From Chitinophagales bacterium (lineage in GTDB: Bacteria > Bacteroidota > Bacteroidia > Chitinophagales > Chitinophagaceae): a stretch of DNA of 64,000 nt. Positions 1 to 8,002 of the stretch are shown piece by piece. The stretch is from positions 2,604,001-2,668,000 of the forward strand of contig JACJXQ010000008.1 of assembly GCA_020636495.1 (NCBI GenBank), in the 5' to 3' direction. A program made the position numbers and the translations under genes. The notes beneath the pieces are model-generated. The model did not search any database and had not been told where the DNA came from. It saw nothing but the letters and a program-made list of their open reading frames with translations. How positions within the stretch are numbered: the stretch's first letter is position 1; every line of letters starts with the position of its first letter.

Positions 1-111
1 GATGTTGTTGAATGTAGCATTTACGTGAACATCACCATGTGCGTCCACTTTTACTACGCGCTTTTTAGCTGCAACTTTTGCTCCCTTTTGGGTAGATTGT
101 GCTTTTGCCAT
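1..111 (-). CDS. rpsK: Ribosomal protein uS11 (partial, N-terminus only)
   Basis: This is the first 37 codons of small-subunit protein S11, which lines the platform of the 30S subunit near the mRNA exit. The visible peptide begins MAKAQSTQKG, then a lysine-rich stretch and VNATFNNI, the conserved start of the S11 fold. The gene runs off the left edge. It follows rpsM after a gap of about 105 bases that holds only a short CCGG-type hairpin followed by T residues on the minus strand (about 142-164), which could attenuate reading into rpsK. The order infA-rpmJ-rpsM-rpsK is the usual alpha-operon order. Confidence 0.93.
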   Translation of the reverse strand, partial: MAKAQSTQKGAKVAAKKRVVKVDAHGDVHVNATFNNI

Positions 112-216
112 TTTACTTTTAAATAAAGGTAGTCTGATATAACAAAAACCGGTATTACCCGGCTTTCCGCCATTCCTCCCCGCTGCACCTCAACGGATCC
201 GGCAATGGCAGAAATA

Positions 217-597
217 TTATTTTTTCGGTGCTTTCTTTTTACCTGCAACGGTTTTACGCTTGCCCTTACGGGTACGGCTGTTGGTACGGGTACGTTGTCC
301 ACGCAATGGTAAACCTTTACGATGACGTAATCCGCGATAACATGCGATATCCATCAGGCGCTTGATGTTCATCTGAACTTCAGAACGCAATTGTCCTTCT
401 ACTTTAAACTCACCGGTGATGATGTTACGGATAGCAGCTTGCTCATCGTCGTTCCACTCAGCAGCTTTCTTATCGTAATCTATCTCAGCTTTGTCCAGTA
501 TATACTGGGCTGTGCTACGGCCAATACCATAGATGTAAGTGAGCGCTATCTCACCACGTTTGTTTTTCGGAAGGTCAATACCAGCTATACGAGCCAT
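217..597 (-). CDS. rpsM: Ribosomal protein uS13
   Basis: S13 (126 aa) sits in the 30S head and contacts the P-site tRNA and the 50S subunit through its basic tail. The N-terminus MARIAGIDLPKNKR, the helix-hairpin YIYGIGRSTAQ and the C-terminal RGQRTRTNSRTRKGKRK are family hallmarks. Length is normal. It lies 40 bases after rpmJ and about 105 bases before rpsK and is transcribed from the infA promoter unless internal promoters exist. Confidence 0.97.
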   Translation of the reverse strand: MARIAGIDLPKNKRGEIALTYIYGIGRSTAQYILDKAEIDYDKKAAEWNDDEQAAIRNIITGEFKVEGQLRSEVQMNIKRLMDIACYRGLRHRKGLPLRGQRTRTNSRTRKGKRKTVAGKKKAPKK

Positions 598-637
598 GTA
601 TGTCTATTATTATTTATTTAAAATACGTTTTCTGTTA

Positions 638-754
638 TTATCCCTGGCGTTGTTTAAAACGAGGGTTCTTTTTGTTGATAATATACAATCTGCCTTTGCG
701 ACGTACTATCTTACAATCTGCACTACGCTTTTTGATTGAAGCTCTAACCTTCAT
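638..754 (-). CDS. rpmJ: Ribosomal protein bL36, cysteine-poor form
   Basis: A 38-residue protein starting MKVRASIKKRSADCKIVRRK and ending NPRFKQRQG, the hallmark ends of L36 of the 50S subunit. The zinc-binding type has three Cys and one His. Here only Cys14 remains, and the distal positions read IINKKNPRF, so zinc cannot be bound in the usual way. This matches the zinc-independent type of L36 and is typical of Bacteroidota. It lies 27 bases after infA and 40 bases before rpsM in the same operon. Confidence 0.95.
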   Translation of the reverse strand: MKVRASIKKRSADCKIVRRKGRLYIINKKNPRFKQRQG

Positions 755-781
755 GAGTTTGGTTATTTTAAAATTTATATT

Positions 782-1000
782 TTATTTATAACGATATATA
801 ATACGGCCTCTTGACAGATCATAAGGACTCATTTCCACTCCTACTTTGTCGCCGGGAAGAATACGGATATAGTGCATCCTCATTTTACCGGAGATAGTTG
901 CTAATATTTCGTGTTCATTTTCGAGACGCACGCGAAACATTGCATTTGACAAAGCTTCTACGATCACTCCATCCTGTTTAATTAAAGACTGTTTGGCCAT
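782..1000 (-). CDS. infA: Translation initiation factor IF-1
   Basis: IF-1 (72 aa) is a single OB-fold that blocks the A site of the 30S subunit during initiation. The start MAKQSLIKQDG and the motifs FRVRLENEHEI, ISGKMR and ILPGDKV are diagnostic. A longer reading frame begins 18 bases upstream but covers the promoter, so the ATG at 1000 is taken. It is the first gene of the visible alpha operon and has its own strong promoter (1016-1047). secY and map, which often precede it, are not here: the next gene upstream is gmhB. Confidence 0.97.
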   Translation of the reverse strand: MAKQSLIKQDGVIVEALSNAMFRVRLENEHEILATISGKMRMHYIRILPGDKVGVEMSPYDLSRGRIIYRYK

Positions 1001-1015
1001 ATTATTAAAGGACTG

Positions 1016-1047
1016 CAAAGGTATGTGCTTTTTTTAATTCATCCAAA
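1016..1047 (-). promoter_or_regulatory. Promoter of infA-rpmJ-rpsM-rpsK
   Basis: On the minus strand a TTTG box (1047-1044) is followed after exactly 20 bases by TACCTTTG (1023-1016), a full match to the Bacteroidota primary sigma consensus TTTG-N19-21-TAnnTTTG. Transcription should begin about 10 bases before the ATG. The -7 box and the bases after it (TACCTTTGCAGTCCTTT) are identical to those of the rpsL promoter at 49257-49288. Confidence 0.8.
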
Positions 1048-1149
1048 TAATTATAACACAACATTCATACAGAATGCTGTATTTCATCGTGGATACTCAT
1101 TTACGTTGTATAACTATAATTATCAACGAATTACACATATACCATTACT

Positions 1150-1728
1150 CTACCCTACCGGTTCAACAGTAAGGCTCACGGCCCAATGGTGCAAAGAAGG
1201 GAATTGCTCATCTATCAGGTCGTGCGGCAGATCGTAAGCTTTATGGGTAGAAGTGAGAAATACTGTACGCATCCCGGCCTTCTTACCAAATTCCATATCG
1301 CTTAGGTTGTTACCTACCATGATACTGCGTTTGAGGTCTATTTCCGGGTAGTCATTGGTAGCCTGCATGGCCATACCGGTATTAGGCTTACGGTTGTGAT
1401 CATTATCATCCAGTGCCGTACAAGCATAGATCTTATCTATACGGCCTCCCTCATCCGCCACCTTAGCGGTCATATGCTGGTGTATTTCTTTCAGGTCTTC
1501 CAGGCTCATGATCCCTTTGCCAACGCCTCGCTGGTTGGTCACCACAACAATACGCCCGAATATGTCATTTAATAAACGGAGGGATTTCAGGCTACCCTTG
1601 TAAAACTTGAATTCTTCAACAGATGTTATGTAAGACCCTACATTTTCCTCATTGATCACCCCATCGCGGTCTAAAAACAATGTCCAGCTGTTGTCTATTT
1701 GTCCCTGGAAATTTTGCTCGTTCGTCAT
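1150..1728 (-). CDS. gmhB: HAD phosphatase, probable heptose-bisphosphate phosphatase
   Basis: A 192-aa HAD-superfamily phosphatase. Motif I is FLDRDGVINEE (nucleophile Asp20, acid/base Asp22), motif II is VVTNQRGVGKG, and the last motif is MVGNNLSDMEFGKKAGM. With gmhA 15 bases upstream in the same operon, the likely reaction is removal of the 7-phosphate from heptose bisphosphate on the way to ADP- or GDP-heptose for surface glycans. The zinc loop of classical GmhB (CxH ... CxC before RKPxxGM) is not present. The sequence there reads YACTALDDNDHNRKPNTGM with one Cys, so this is a zinc-free variant or a related phosphatase. hldE is not in the window. Confidence 0.8.
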   Translation of the reverse strand: MTNEQNFQGQIDNSWTLFLDRDGVINEENVGSYITSVEEFKFYKGSLKSLRLLNDIFGRIVVVTNQRGVGKGIMSLEDLKEIHQHMTAKVADEGGRIDKIYACTALDDNDHNRKPNTGMAMQATNDYPEIDLKRSIMVGNNLSDMEFGKKAGMRTVFLTSTHKAYDLPHDLIDEQFPSLHHWAVSLTVEPVG

Positions 1729-1743
1729 GTCATATCCTTTTAG

Positions 1744-2319
1744 CTAGTCAAAAAAACCATCTTCTACCAATTGGCAAATAATATGGCCTATCATTATATG
1801 CGATTCCTGTATTCTAGGCGTGTCACTGCTTGGCACTTTTATTATCAGGTCGCAAAGGCCGTTCATTTTGCCCCCGCCCTCACCTGTAAACCCTACAGTA
1901 ATCATACCAATCTCCCGCGCGGTTTGTAAAGCGTTTGTAATATTAACAGAGTTGCCCGAGGTACTCAGTGCTATTAATATGTCACCTTTCCTGCCTGTTC
2001 CTGCCACCATCCTGCTATATACCTGCTCATATCCATAGTCATTTGCTACCGCTGTCAGGTACGATGTATTGCAGTGCAAAGCCTCAGATGGCAGCGGTTT
2101 CCTGTCCTTATAGAACCTCCCGCTGAATTCTGCTGCCAAATGCTGGGCATCTGCTGCGCTACCTCCATTACCACAAAACAAGACCTTATTACCATTTTTA
2201 AACGCTGCTGTTATTAACGAAGTTATTTCGTCAATAGTTTTTAACAGCCCGTTATCATTTAAAACCTTGCTTTTAACATCTATTGATGCCGCAACAATTG
2301 ATCTTATCTTGTCTTGCAT
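1744..2319 (-). CDS. gmhA: Sedoheptulose-7-phosphate isomerase (SIS domain)
   Basis: A 191-aa SIS-domain protein that makes D-glycero-D-manno-heptose 7-phosphate in the cytoplasm, the first committed step to heptose. The signature CGNGGSAADAQHLAAEFSGRF, the phosphate-binding ALSTSGNSVN and the late SDTPRIQESHIMIGH segment match GmhA. The frame is open 24 bases further upstream, but the peptide MQDKIRS at 2319 is the family-like start. It is followed after 15 bases by gmhB, so the two form a heptose operon. Confidence 0.92.
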   Translation of the reverse strand: MQDKIRSIVAASIDVKSKVLNDNGLLKTIDEITSLITAAFKNGNKVLFCGNGGSAADAQHLAAEFSGRFYKDRKPLPSEALHCNTSYLTAVANDYGYEQVYSRMVAGTGRKGDILIALSTSGNSVNITNALQTAREIGMITVGFTGEGGGKMNGLCDLIIKVPSSDTPRIQESHIMIGHIICQLVEDGFFD

Positions 2320-2400
2320 ATACCTAAAAATACAACAACGCACCTATTGCTAAGTGCGTTGTGTGGAAAAATTGAAATTCTGTGGATATTTATATATACA

Positions 2401-3450
2401 TTATATAACCAGCATAGCATCGCCATAACTGAAGAACCTGTATTTTTCTTTTATAGCTGTTTTATAAGCCTCCATAGCCAGGTCGTAACCCGCAAATGCA
2501 CAAACCATGATCAGCAGGCTGGTTTTTGGCAGGTGAAAGTTGGTAATGAGGCTATCGGCAATTGAAAAATCGTATGGCGGATGGATGAACAGGTTGGTCC
2601 ACCCTTCTTCCGGTTTCAGCAGGCCGTTAGCGGTTACTGAGCTCTCCAGCGCTCTCATAGTAGTAGTACCTACCGAGCAGATGCGCCTTTTATCTTTCTT
2701 GGCAGTGTTTACTATTGCAGCGGCATATTCATCCACCTTGAAGTACTCTGCGTCCATTTTATGCTTTGACAGGTCCTCTACCTCTATCGGGCGGAAGGTA
2801 CCTAAACCTGTATGCAGCGTTACTTCGGCAAACTTGATACCCTGTATCTCCAGGCGCATGATCAGTTCGCGGCTGAAGTGTAGTCCGGCAGTAGGAGCTG
2901 CCACAGCACCTTCGTATTTAGCATATACTGTCTGGTAACGCTCCTTATCCATTTCATCAGGCTTACGCTTGATGTATTTAGGCAGTGGTGTCTCACCCAG
3001 CTGTTCCAGCATCCTCCTGAAAGCAGCATCATCGCCGTCAAACAGGAAACGGATTGTACGTCCGCGCGAAGTGGTATTATCTATTACCTCTGCAACCAAC
3101 TCATCGTTGTCACCAAAGTAAAGTTTATTACCTACCCTTATTTTACGTGCCGGGTCTACTATTACATCCCAAAGGCGATTAGTCTTATTCAGTTCACGCA
3201 ACAAAAACACTTCTATCTTGGCTCCGGTCTTCTCTTTTTTACCGTACAAACGTGCCGGGAATACCTTGGTATTATTAACTACCATTACGTCTTTGTCGTC
3301 AAAATATTCTGAAATATCCCTGAATGTACGATGCTCTATCTTACCCGTATCCTTGTGCACTACCATCAGGCGGCTGTCCTCTCTCGCTTTGGTGGGGTTT
3401 TGAGCAATAATGTTAAGGGGTAATTCAAATTTGAATTGAGACAACTTCAT
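2401..3450 (-). CDS. queA: tRNA preQ1(34) S-adenosylmethionine ribosyltransferase-isomerase
   Basis: QueA (349 aa) moves the ribosyl group of S-adenosylmethionine to preQ1 in the tRNA wobble position, making epoxyqueuosine. The start MKLSQFKFELP, the motifs ARLYGKKEKTGAKIEVFLL and AAPTAGLHFS, and the C-terminal FIHPPYDF and TNFHLPKTSLLIMV are typical. A longer frame begins 30 bases upstream but would run into the promoter region, so ATG at 3450 is chosen. It stands alone, with a promoter at 3478-3509. Confidence 0.96.
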   Translation of the reverse strand: MKLSQFKFELPLNIIAQNPTKAREDSRLMVVHKDTGKIEHRTFRDISEYFDDKDVMVVNNTKVFPARLYGKKEKTGAKIEVFLLRELNKTNRLWDVIVDPARKIRVGNKLYFGDNDELVAEVIDNTTSRGRTIRFLFDGDDAAFRRMLEQLGETPLPKYIKRKPDEMDKERYQTVYAKYEGAVAAPTAGLHFSRELIMRLEIQGIKFAEVTLHTGLGTFRPIEVEDLSKHKMDAEYFKVDEYAAAIVNTAKKDKRRICSVGTTTMRALESSVTANGLLKPEEGWTNLFIHPPYDFSIADSLITNFHLPKTSLLIMVCAFAGYDLAMEAYKTAIKEKYRFFSYGDAMLVI

Positions 3451-3477
3451 ACGTGGCAGTATAATTTTAAAAGTGTG

Positions 3478-3509
3478 CAAAGTTAGCGAAACTTTGATAA
3501 TATTACAAT
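3478..3509 (-). promoter_or_regulatory. Promoter of queA
   Basis: On the minus strand ATTG (3509-3506) is followed after 20 bases by TAACTTTG (3485-3478), which fits TTTG-N19-21-TAnnTTTG with one change in the first box. The predicted leader before the queA ATG is about 20-25 bases and carries no Shine-Dalgarno sequence. Confidence 0.7.
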
Positions 3510-3619
3510 TTTGGCTGTACTTCCCTCATATTTATAGAATATGTTAACATCCCTTTCTGAATCCATATTCCTTATTTTATTTCAACTGCCTTACATTTAC
3601 GCCCTAAATCTCAATATAT

Positions 3620-4993
3620 ATGCAAGCTTGGAATGATTACATGTCCGAAAATAAGGACCGTTTCTTAGATGAATTATTAGAACTGTTGCGCATACCTTCC
3701 ATCAGCGCAGACAGTAAATATAAAGGCGATGTCGCCCGTTGTGCCGAAGCGGTGAAAGAATCGCTGCTGAAAGCAGGTTGTGACAAAGCCGAAATTTGCC
3801 CTACCGCAGGACACCCGATAGTATATGGCGAAAAGATAGTTGACCCGGCCCTGCCTACAGTCCTGGTGTACGGTCACTACGACGTGCAACCCCCCGACCC
3901 GCTGGATCTGTGGGAAAGCGGCCCGTTCGAGCCGGTGATCAAAGACGGCAATATATATGCCCGTGGTTCTGCCGATGACAAAGGACAGGTATTCATGCAC
4001 GTTAAGGCACTGGAAGTAATGGCAAAGACCAATACCCTGGCATGCAACGTTAAGATGATGATCGAAGGAGAAGAAGAAGTGGGCTCTGACAACCTGGGCA
4101 AGTTCCTGGAAGATAATGTTGAGAAATTGAAAGCTGACATCGTTCTGGTATCAGATACTGCGATGATCAGCATGGAGCACCCTTCCATCGAGACCGGCCT
4201 GCGTGGACTGTCTTATCTTGAAGTTGAGGTTACAGGCCCTAACCGCGACCTGCACAGTGGTGTATATGGCGGTGCGGTAGGCAACCCCATCAACATCCTT
4301 TGCCAGATGATCGCTTCTCTGCATGACGAGAACAATCACATTACGATCCCTGGCTTTTACGACAAGGTAAAAGAACTGAACCAGGCTGAGCGTGATGCCA
4401 TCAACAACAAACCATTCGACCTGGATGAGTATAAAAAAGACCTGGGCATTGATGATGTTCGTGGCGAAAAAGGATACTCTACCACTGAGCGTACCGGCAC
4501 ACGCCCTACACTGGATGTGAATGGCATATGGGGTGGTTATATTGGTGAAGGCGCTAAAACAGTGCTGCCATCCAAAGCATATGCAAAAATATCTATGCGG
4601 CTGGTGCCGGACCAGACCTCAAAGGAAATAACAGACATGTTCACCAAGCACTTTATGAGCATCGCTCCTGCTGAAGTGAAAGTAAAAATAACTCCGCATC
4701 ACGGTGGTGAGCCTGTAGTTACACCTACAGATTCAATTGCCTACCAGGCTGCGGCAAAAGCCATAACAACTGCTTTTGGCAAAGAGCCGATACCTACACG
4801 CGGTGGTGGTAGTATTCCGATAGTTGCACTGTTTGAAAAAACATTGGGTTTGAAGACCGTACTCATGGGCTTTGGCCTGGACAGCGATGCTATCCACTCG
4901 CCTAACGAAAAATATGGCGTTGAGAACTACTTCAAAGGCATTGAGACAATACCTTACTTCCACAAGTATTTTGCGGAGATGAGTAAAGGATAA
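3620..4993 (+). CDS. M20 family dipeptidase
   Basis: A 457-aa metallopeptidase of family M20 (carnosinase/CNDP-like dipeptidases), expected to cut dipeptides with two metal ions. The metal-site segments are visible in order: VYGHYDVQPPDP, ARGSADDKGQ (bridging Asp), MIEGEEEVGS (catalytic and metal Glu), VSDTAM, and near the end DAIHSPNEKYG (last metal His). The lid domain with DLHSGVYGG lies in the middle. No signal peptide, so it is cytoplasmic. It is monocistronic, bounded by a strong terminator at 5012-5046. A weak -7-like TACATTTA lies at 3592. Confidence 0.9.
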   Translation: MQAWNDYMSENKDRFLDELLELLRIPSISADSKYKGDVARCAEAVKESLLKAGCDKAEICPTAGHPIVYGEKIVDPALPTVLVYGHYDVQPPDPLDLWESGPFEPVIKDGNIYARGSADDKGQVFMHVKALEVMAKTNTLACNVKMMIEGEEEVGSDNLGKFLEDNVEKLKADIVLVSDTAMISMEHPSIETGLRGLSYLEVEVTGPNRDLHSGVYGGAVGNPINILCQMIASLHDENNHITIPGFYDKVKELNQAERDAINNKPFDLDEYKKDLGIDDVRGEKGYSTTERTGTRPTLDVNGIWGGYIGEGAKTVLPSKAYAKISMRLVPDQTSKEITDMFTKHFMSIAPAEVKVKITPHHGGEPVVTPTDSIAYQAAAKAITTAFGKEPIPTRGGGSIPIVALFEKTLGLKTVLMGFGLDSDAIHSPNEKYGVENYFKGIETIPYFHKYFAEMSKG

Positions 4994-5011
4994 TATCAAC
5001 TACTGGATATT

Positions 5012-5046
5012 AATTACGCCCTCCTGCAAAACAGGAGGGCGTAATT
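5012..5046 (+). terminator. Intrinsic terminator after the M20 dipeptidase
   Basis: A perfect 15-bp stem (5012-5026 with 5032-5046) encloses a 5-base CAAAA loop and is followed by GTTTAAGTT. The stem core is GCCCTCCTG. It separates the dipeptidase from the cmk operon. Confidence 0.85.
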
Positions 5047-5117
5047 GTTTAAGTTACCACATTTTTATAACATTTACCCTATTTTATTTCTCCCGTCAAA
5101 GCCTGAAATTTGTGCTT

Positions 5118-5810
5118 ATGGACGACAAAATAATCATAGCGATAGATGGCCATTCTTCCTGCGGCAAAAGCACTATTGCCAAGATGCTCGCAAAAGAACT
5201 GGGCTACAGGCATATAGATAGCGGTGCTATGTATCGTGCCATTACATTATACTTCCTGCGCAACGATGTCAACATAAGTCACATTCTGGAAGTAAAAGAA
5301 GCGCTTAAGAATATCAAGCTGAGTTTTTTATATAATGAGACGACTAAGCAACCCGAGATATGCCTGAATGGTGAAGATGTAGCCCACCATATACACGACA
5401 TGATCGTAGCAGAAAAAGTTAGCGATGTGGCTGCTATAAAAGAGGTGCGCGATTTTGCCGTGGCGCAACAACAGGAAATGGGCAAAGAAAAAGGCATCGT
5501 AATGGACGGCAGGGATATAGGAACCGTGGTATTCCCCAATGCCGAACTGAAAATATTCATGACCGCTGATATGGACGTACGAGCCAAACGCCGATTCCAG
5601 GAACTGTACCCTAAAAATCCGAACATTACTTACGAAGAGGTAATGGCCAACATCCAGATGCGCGATTATATTGACAGCAATCGCGAAGAAAGTCCGCTGA
5701 CACAGGCAGAAGATGCTCTTGTACTCGACAATACATCGCTCGACCGTAATGACCAGTTAAAAAAGGCTATTGGCTGGGTAAAGGAACGTTGCATAAAGGA
5801 GAAAGTGTGA
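5118..5810 (+). CDS. cmk: Cytidylate kinase
   Basis: A 230-aa (d)CMP kinase that phosphorylates CMP and dCMP using ATP. The P-loop IDGHSSCGKSTIAK, the segment GYRHIDSGAMYRAIT and the lid region MDGRDIGTVVFPNAELKIFMTA are diagnostic. The frame also opens with GTG two codons earlier, but ATG at 5118 is preferred. Its TGA overlaps the ATG of the next gene by one base (TGATG), a sign of coupled translation with the TIMP-like gene and polX. Confidence 0.96.
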   Translation: MDDKIIIAIDGHSSCGKSTIAKMLAKELGYRHIDSGAMYRAITLYFLRNDVNISHILEVKEALKNIKLSFLYNETTKQPEICLNGEDVAHHIHDMIVAEKVSDVAAIKEVRDFAVAQQQEMGKEKGIVMDGRDIGTVVFPNAELKIFMTADMDVRAKRRFQELYPKNPNITYEEVMANIQMRDYIDSNREESPLTQAEDALVLDNTSLDRNDQLKKAIGWVKERCIKEKV

Positions 5811-6262
5811 TGAATAAAATCAGGTTTCATTTTCTCCTGTCGTCAGTACTGATATTTTTGTGCAACATCAGCTTTGCTTGTACATGCGTTAATGGAATAA
5901 CAACGAAGAGTTCTTACTATACATCGGACATTGTTGTGAACGTAATTATTATTGAATTAAAAAACCTTTCTGACACATCCCTGACTCCGGACAATCAAAA
6001 AACAATTACGTTAAAAGGCATTGAATACAAAGCAGTTGTGCTTCACCAGTACAAGGGAAGCAAATCAGCAGATACTATTGCCATAGACCCTTTTGCTTTT
6101 ACCAGTTGCGAGGCAGCATTCGAAACAGGCAGAAATTACCTTGTCTTCGCAAATCAGTCTAATTCTGGCATTTACTTCACGAGTATGTGTAAAGGAAATA
6201 AGTTGTACAATAAAAAAGACAATAAATTACTTCTAAAGCTCCAACGAAAGAACAGAAAATGA
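5810..6262 (+). CDS. Secreted TIMP/NTR-like domain protein
   Basis: A 150-aa exported protein. A signal peptide (about residues 1-23, hydrophobic LLSSVLIFLCNISFA) is followed directly by Cys24-Thr-Cys26. The rest follows the outline of TIMP/netrin-like domains: an exposed N-terminal CxC, then SDIVVNVIII, VVLHQYKGSKSAD, FTSCEAAFETGRNYLVFA and FTSMCKGNKL, in which the later Cys would pair with the N-terminal ones. The lipobox is poor, so periplasmic or released is more likely than lipidated. It overlaps cmk by one base and polX by four (ATGA), so the three are translated together. The function is unknown and the family call rests on pattern only. Confidence 0.65.
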   Translation: MNKIRFHFLLSSVLIFLCNISFACTCVNGITTKSSYYTSDIVVNVIIIELKNLSDTSLTPDNQKTITLKGIEYKAVVLHQYKGSKSADTIAIDPFAFTSCEAAFETGRNYLVFANQSNSGIYFTSMCKGNKLYNKKDNKLLLKLQRKNRK

Positions 6263-7917
6263 CCAACGGCGAAATATCAGACCACTTTTCTCTGCTGTCC
6301 AAACTGATGGACATACATGGCGAAGATGCCTTCCGTGCCAAGAACTATAGCATTGCTGCATACAACATAGACAAACTGCCAAGGCAGGCCAGCGAAATGG
6401 ACGATGCTGAACTGTTTACAATGCGTGGTATAGGGCAAAGTACGGGCAGTAAAATACGCGAGCTGTTGGAAACAGGTAAGCTACAGGCCCTGGAAGATAT
6501 CCTGGCCCGCACGCCACAAGGCATCCTGGACATGATGCAAATAAAAGGTCTAGGCCCGAAAAAAATTGCCCAGATATGGAAGGAAATGGGCATCGAAAGC
6601 GTGGGCGAACTGGAATATGCCTGCAACGAGAACAGGCTGGCTTCTTTCAAGGGGTTTGGGGCAAAAACCCAGCAAAGCATTTTGCAGAACATCGAGTTCA
6701 TTCGTGCCAATCAAAACTTCAGGCTATGGGCCGAAGTGGAAGAGATATCCAATGTACTCGTAACACAATTAGGCAAAGCAAACCCCGGCAAGCTATTCTC
6801 ACTGACAGGCGAGATACGCAGGCAATTACCAACAGTTGAATTCATTGACATTGTTACGGATACGGACAGCAAAACACTGCAAAGCCAGTTTGGCGTTACC
6901 ACAGGAGTAAAGACCGAAGAAAAAGACAACGTCCTGTATGTAGATGCTCCTAACCAACTGGCCATACGCGTACACCTCACCACCAAAGAAAAGTTTTACA
7001 ACACCCTATTCTCCACTTCTGCCGGCGAAGAGTTTCTTACAGCCTTTACCGGCAAATACACGTTACCGGGAACACCTGCCAGCGAAGAAGAAATATTCTC
7101 AGCAAACAAACTGGAATACATTCCTCCTGCGCTGCGGGAAACAGCTGACATTTTAGACAAAGCTGCAGCAAACAAACTCCCCGTACTCATTCAACCCTCC
7201 GATATCAAAGGCATAATACACTCCCACTCTACATGGAGCGATGGCGCCGACACCATCGAAGCTATGGCCAAGGCTTGCATAGAACAGGGGTACGAATACC
7301 TCGTTATCAGCGACCACTCACAGGCCGCTTTTTACGCCAATGGATTAGACCCCAAGCGCATTGCAGAACAACACCGCGAGGTAGATGCGCTCAACGAAAA
7401 ATTGGCACCATTCAGGATATTCAAGAGTATTGAGGTGGACATACTGAATGACGGTAGCCTTGATTATTCAGATGACGTACTGGCTACACTCGACCTGGTC
7501 ATTGCATCCGTACACACCAACCTGAAAATGACACAGGAGAAAGCTATGGAACGTGTATTAAAGGCTATACGCTACCCCTACACTACCATACTAGGCCACC
7601 CCACAGGCAGGCTCCTGCTATCACGCGAAGGTTACCCGCTCGACCATAAGGTGATCATAGATGAATGCGTAAAGCACAACGTGGTAATTGAGATAAACGC
7701 TCACCCCCGCCGTCTCGACCTCGACTGGAAATGGATTTCCTACGCTATTGAAGCAGGCGCACTTCTATCTATCGACCCGGACGCGCACGCCATTGCAGGT
7801 TACCACGACGTATATTATGGTACACTCTCTGCCCAGAAAGGAGGCCTGACCAAAGAGCGCAACCTGAGTAGCTACAGTCTGAAAGAATTTGAAGCGTGGC
7901 TGAGCAAGGGGAAATAA
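6259..7917 (+). CDS. polX: PolX-type protein with degenerate polymerase palm and intact PHP domain
   Basis: A 552-aa protein of the bacterial/archaeal DNA polymerase X layout: an N-terminal 8-kDa-like and helix-hairpin-helix region (about 1-150, FTMRGIGQSTGSKIREL and IKGLGPKKIAQIW), a palm (about 155-300), and a C-terminal PHP phosphoesterase (about 320-552). The PHP metal motifs are all present: IHSHSTWSDG, VISDHSQ, EVDIL, VIASVHT, GHPTGR, EINAHPRRLD and DPDAHA. The palm is not intact. Where active enzymes have GSxRR...GDID, this has GEIRR (184-188) and EFID (194-197), and the third catalytic Asp position appears as RVHL (His239). It probably works as a PHP nuclease in DNA repair rather than as a polymerase. 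Confidence 0.88.
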   Translation: MTNGEISDHFSLLSKLMDIHGEDAFRAKNYSIAAYNIDKLPRQASEMDDAELFTMRGIGQSTGSKIRELLETGKLQALEDILARTPQGILDMMQIKGLGPKKIAQIWKEMGIESVGELEYACNENRLASFKGFGAKTQQSILQNIEFIRANQNFRLWAEVEEISNVLVTQLGKANPGKLFSLTGEIRRQLPTVEFIDIVTDTDSKTLQSQFGVTTGVKTEEKDNVLYVDAPNQLAIRVHLTTKEKFYNTLFSTSAGEEFLTAFTGKYTLPGTPASEEEIFSANKLEYIPPALRETADILDKAAANKLPVLIQPSDIKGIIHSHSTWSDGADTIEAMAKACIEQGYEYLVISDHSQAAFYANGLDPKRIAEQHREVDALNEKLAPFRIFKSIEVDILNDGSLDYSDDVLATLDLVIASVHTNLKMTQEKAMERVLKAIRYPYTTILGHPTGRLLLSREGYPLDHKVIIDECVKHNVVIEINAHPRRLDLDWKWISYAIEAGALLSIDPDAHAIAGYHDVYYGTLSAQKGGLTKERNLSSYSLKEFEAWLSKGK

Positions 7918-8002
7918 AAACCCGCGTAAAGAATGACCAATATCACTCCTCCGATTGACCATACTCATAATCCAGTAGTAGTACAACCTGTATTTTCATA
8001 CT

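Noticed and set aside
54..302. Minus-strand frame overlapping the start of rpsK and end of rpsM
   Set aside because: It runs across two conserved ribosomal genes in another frame and has no protein-like pattern.
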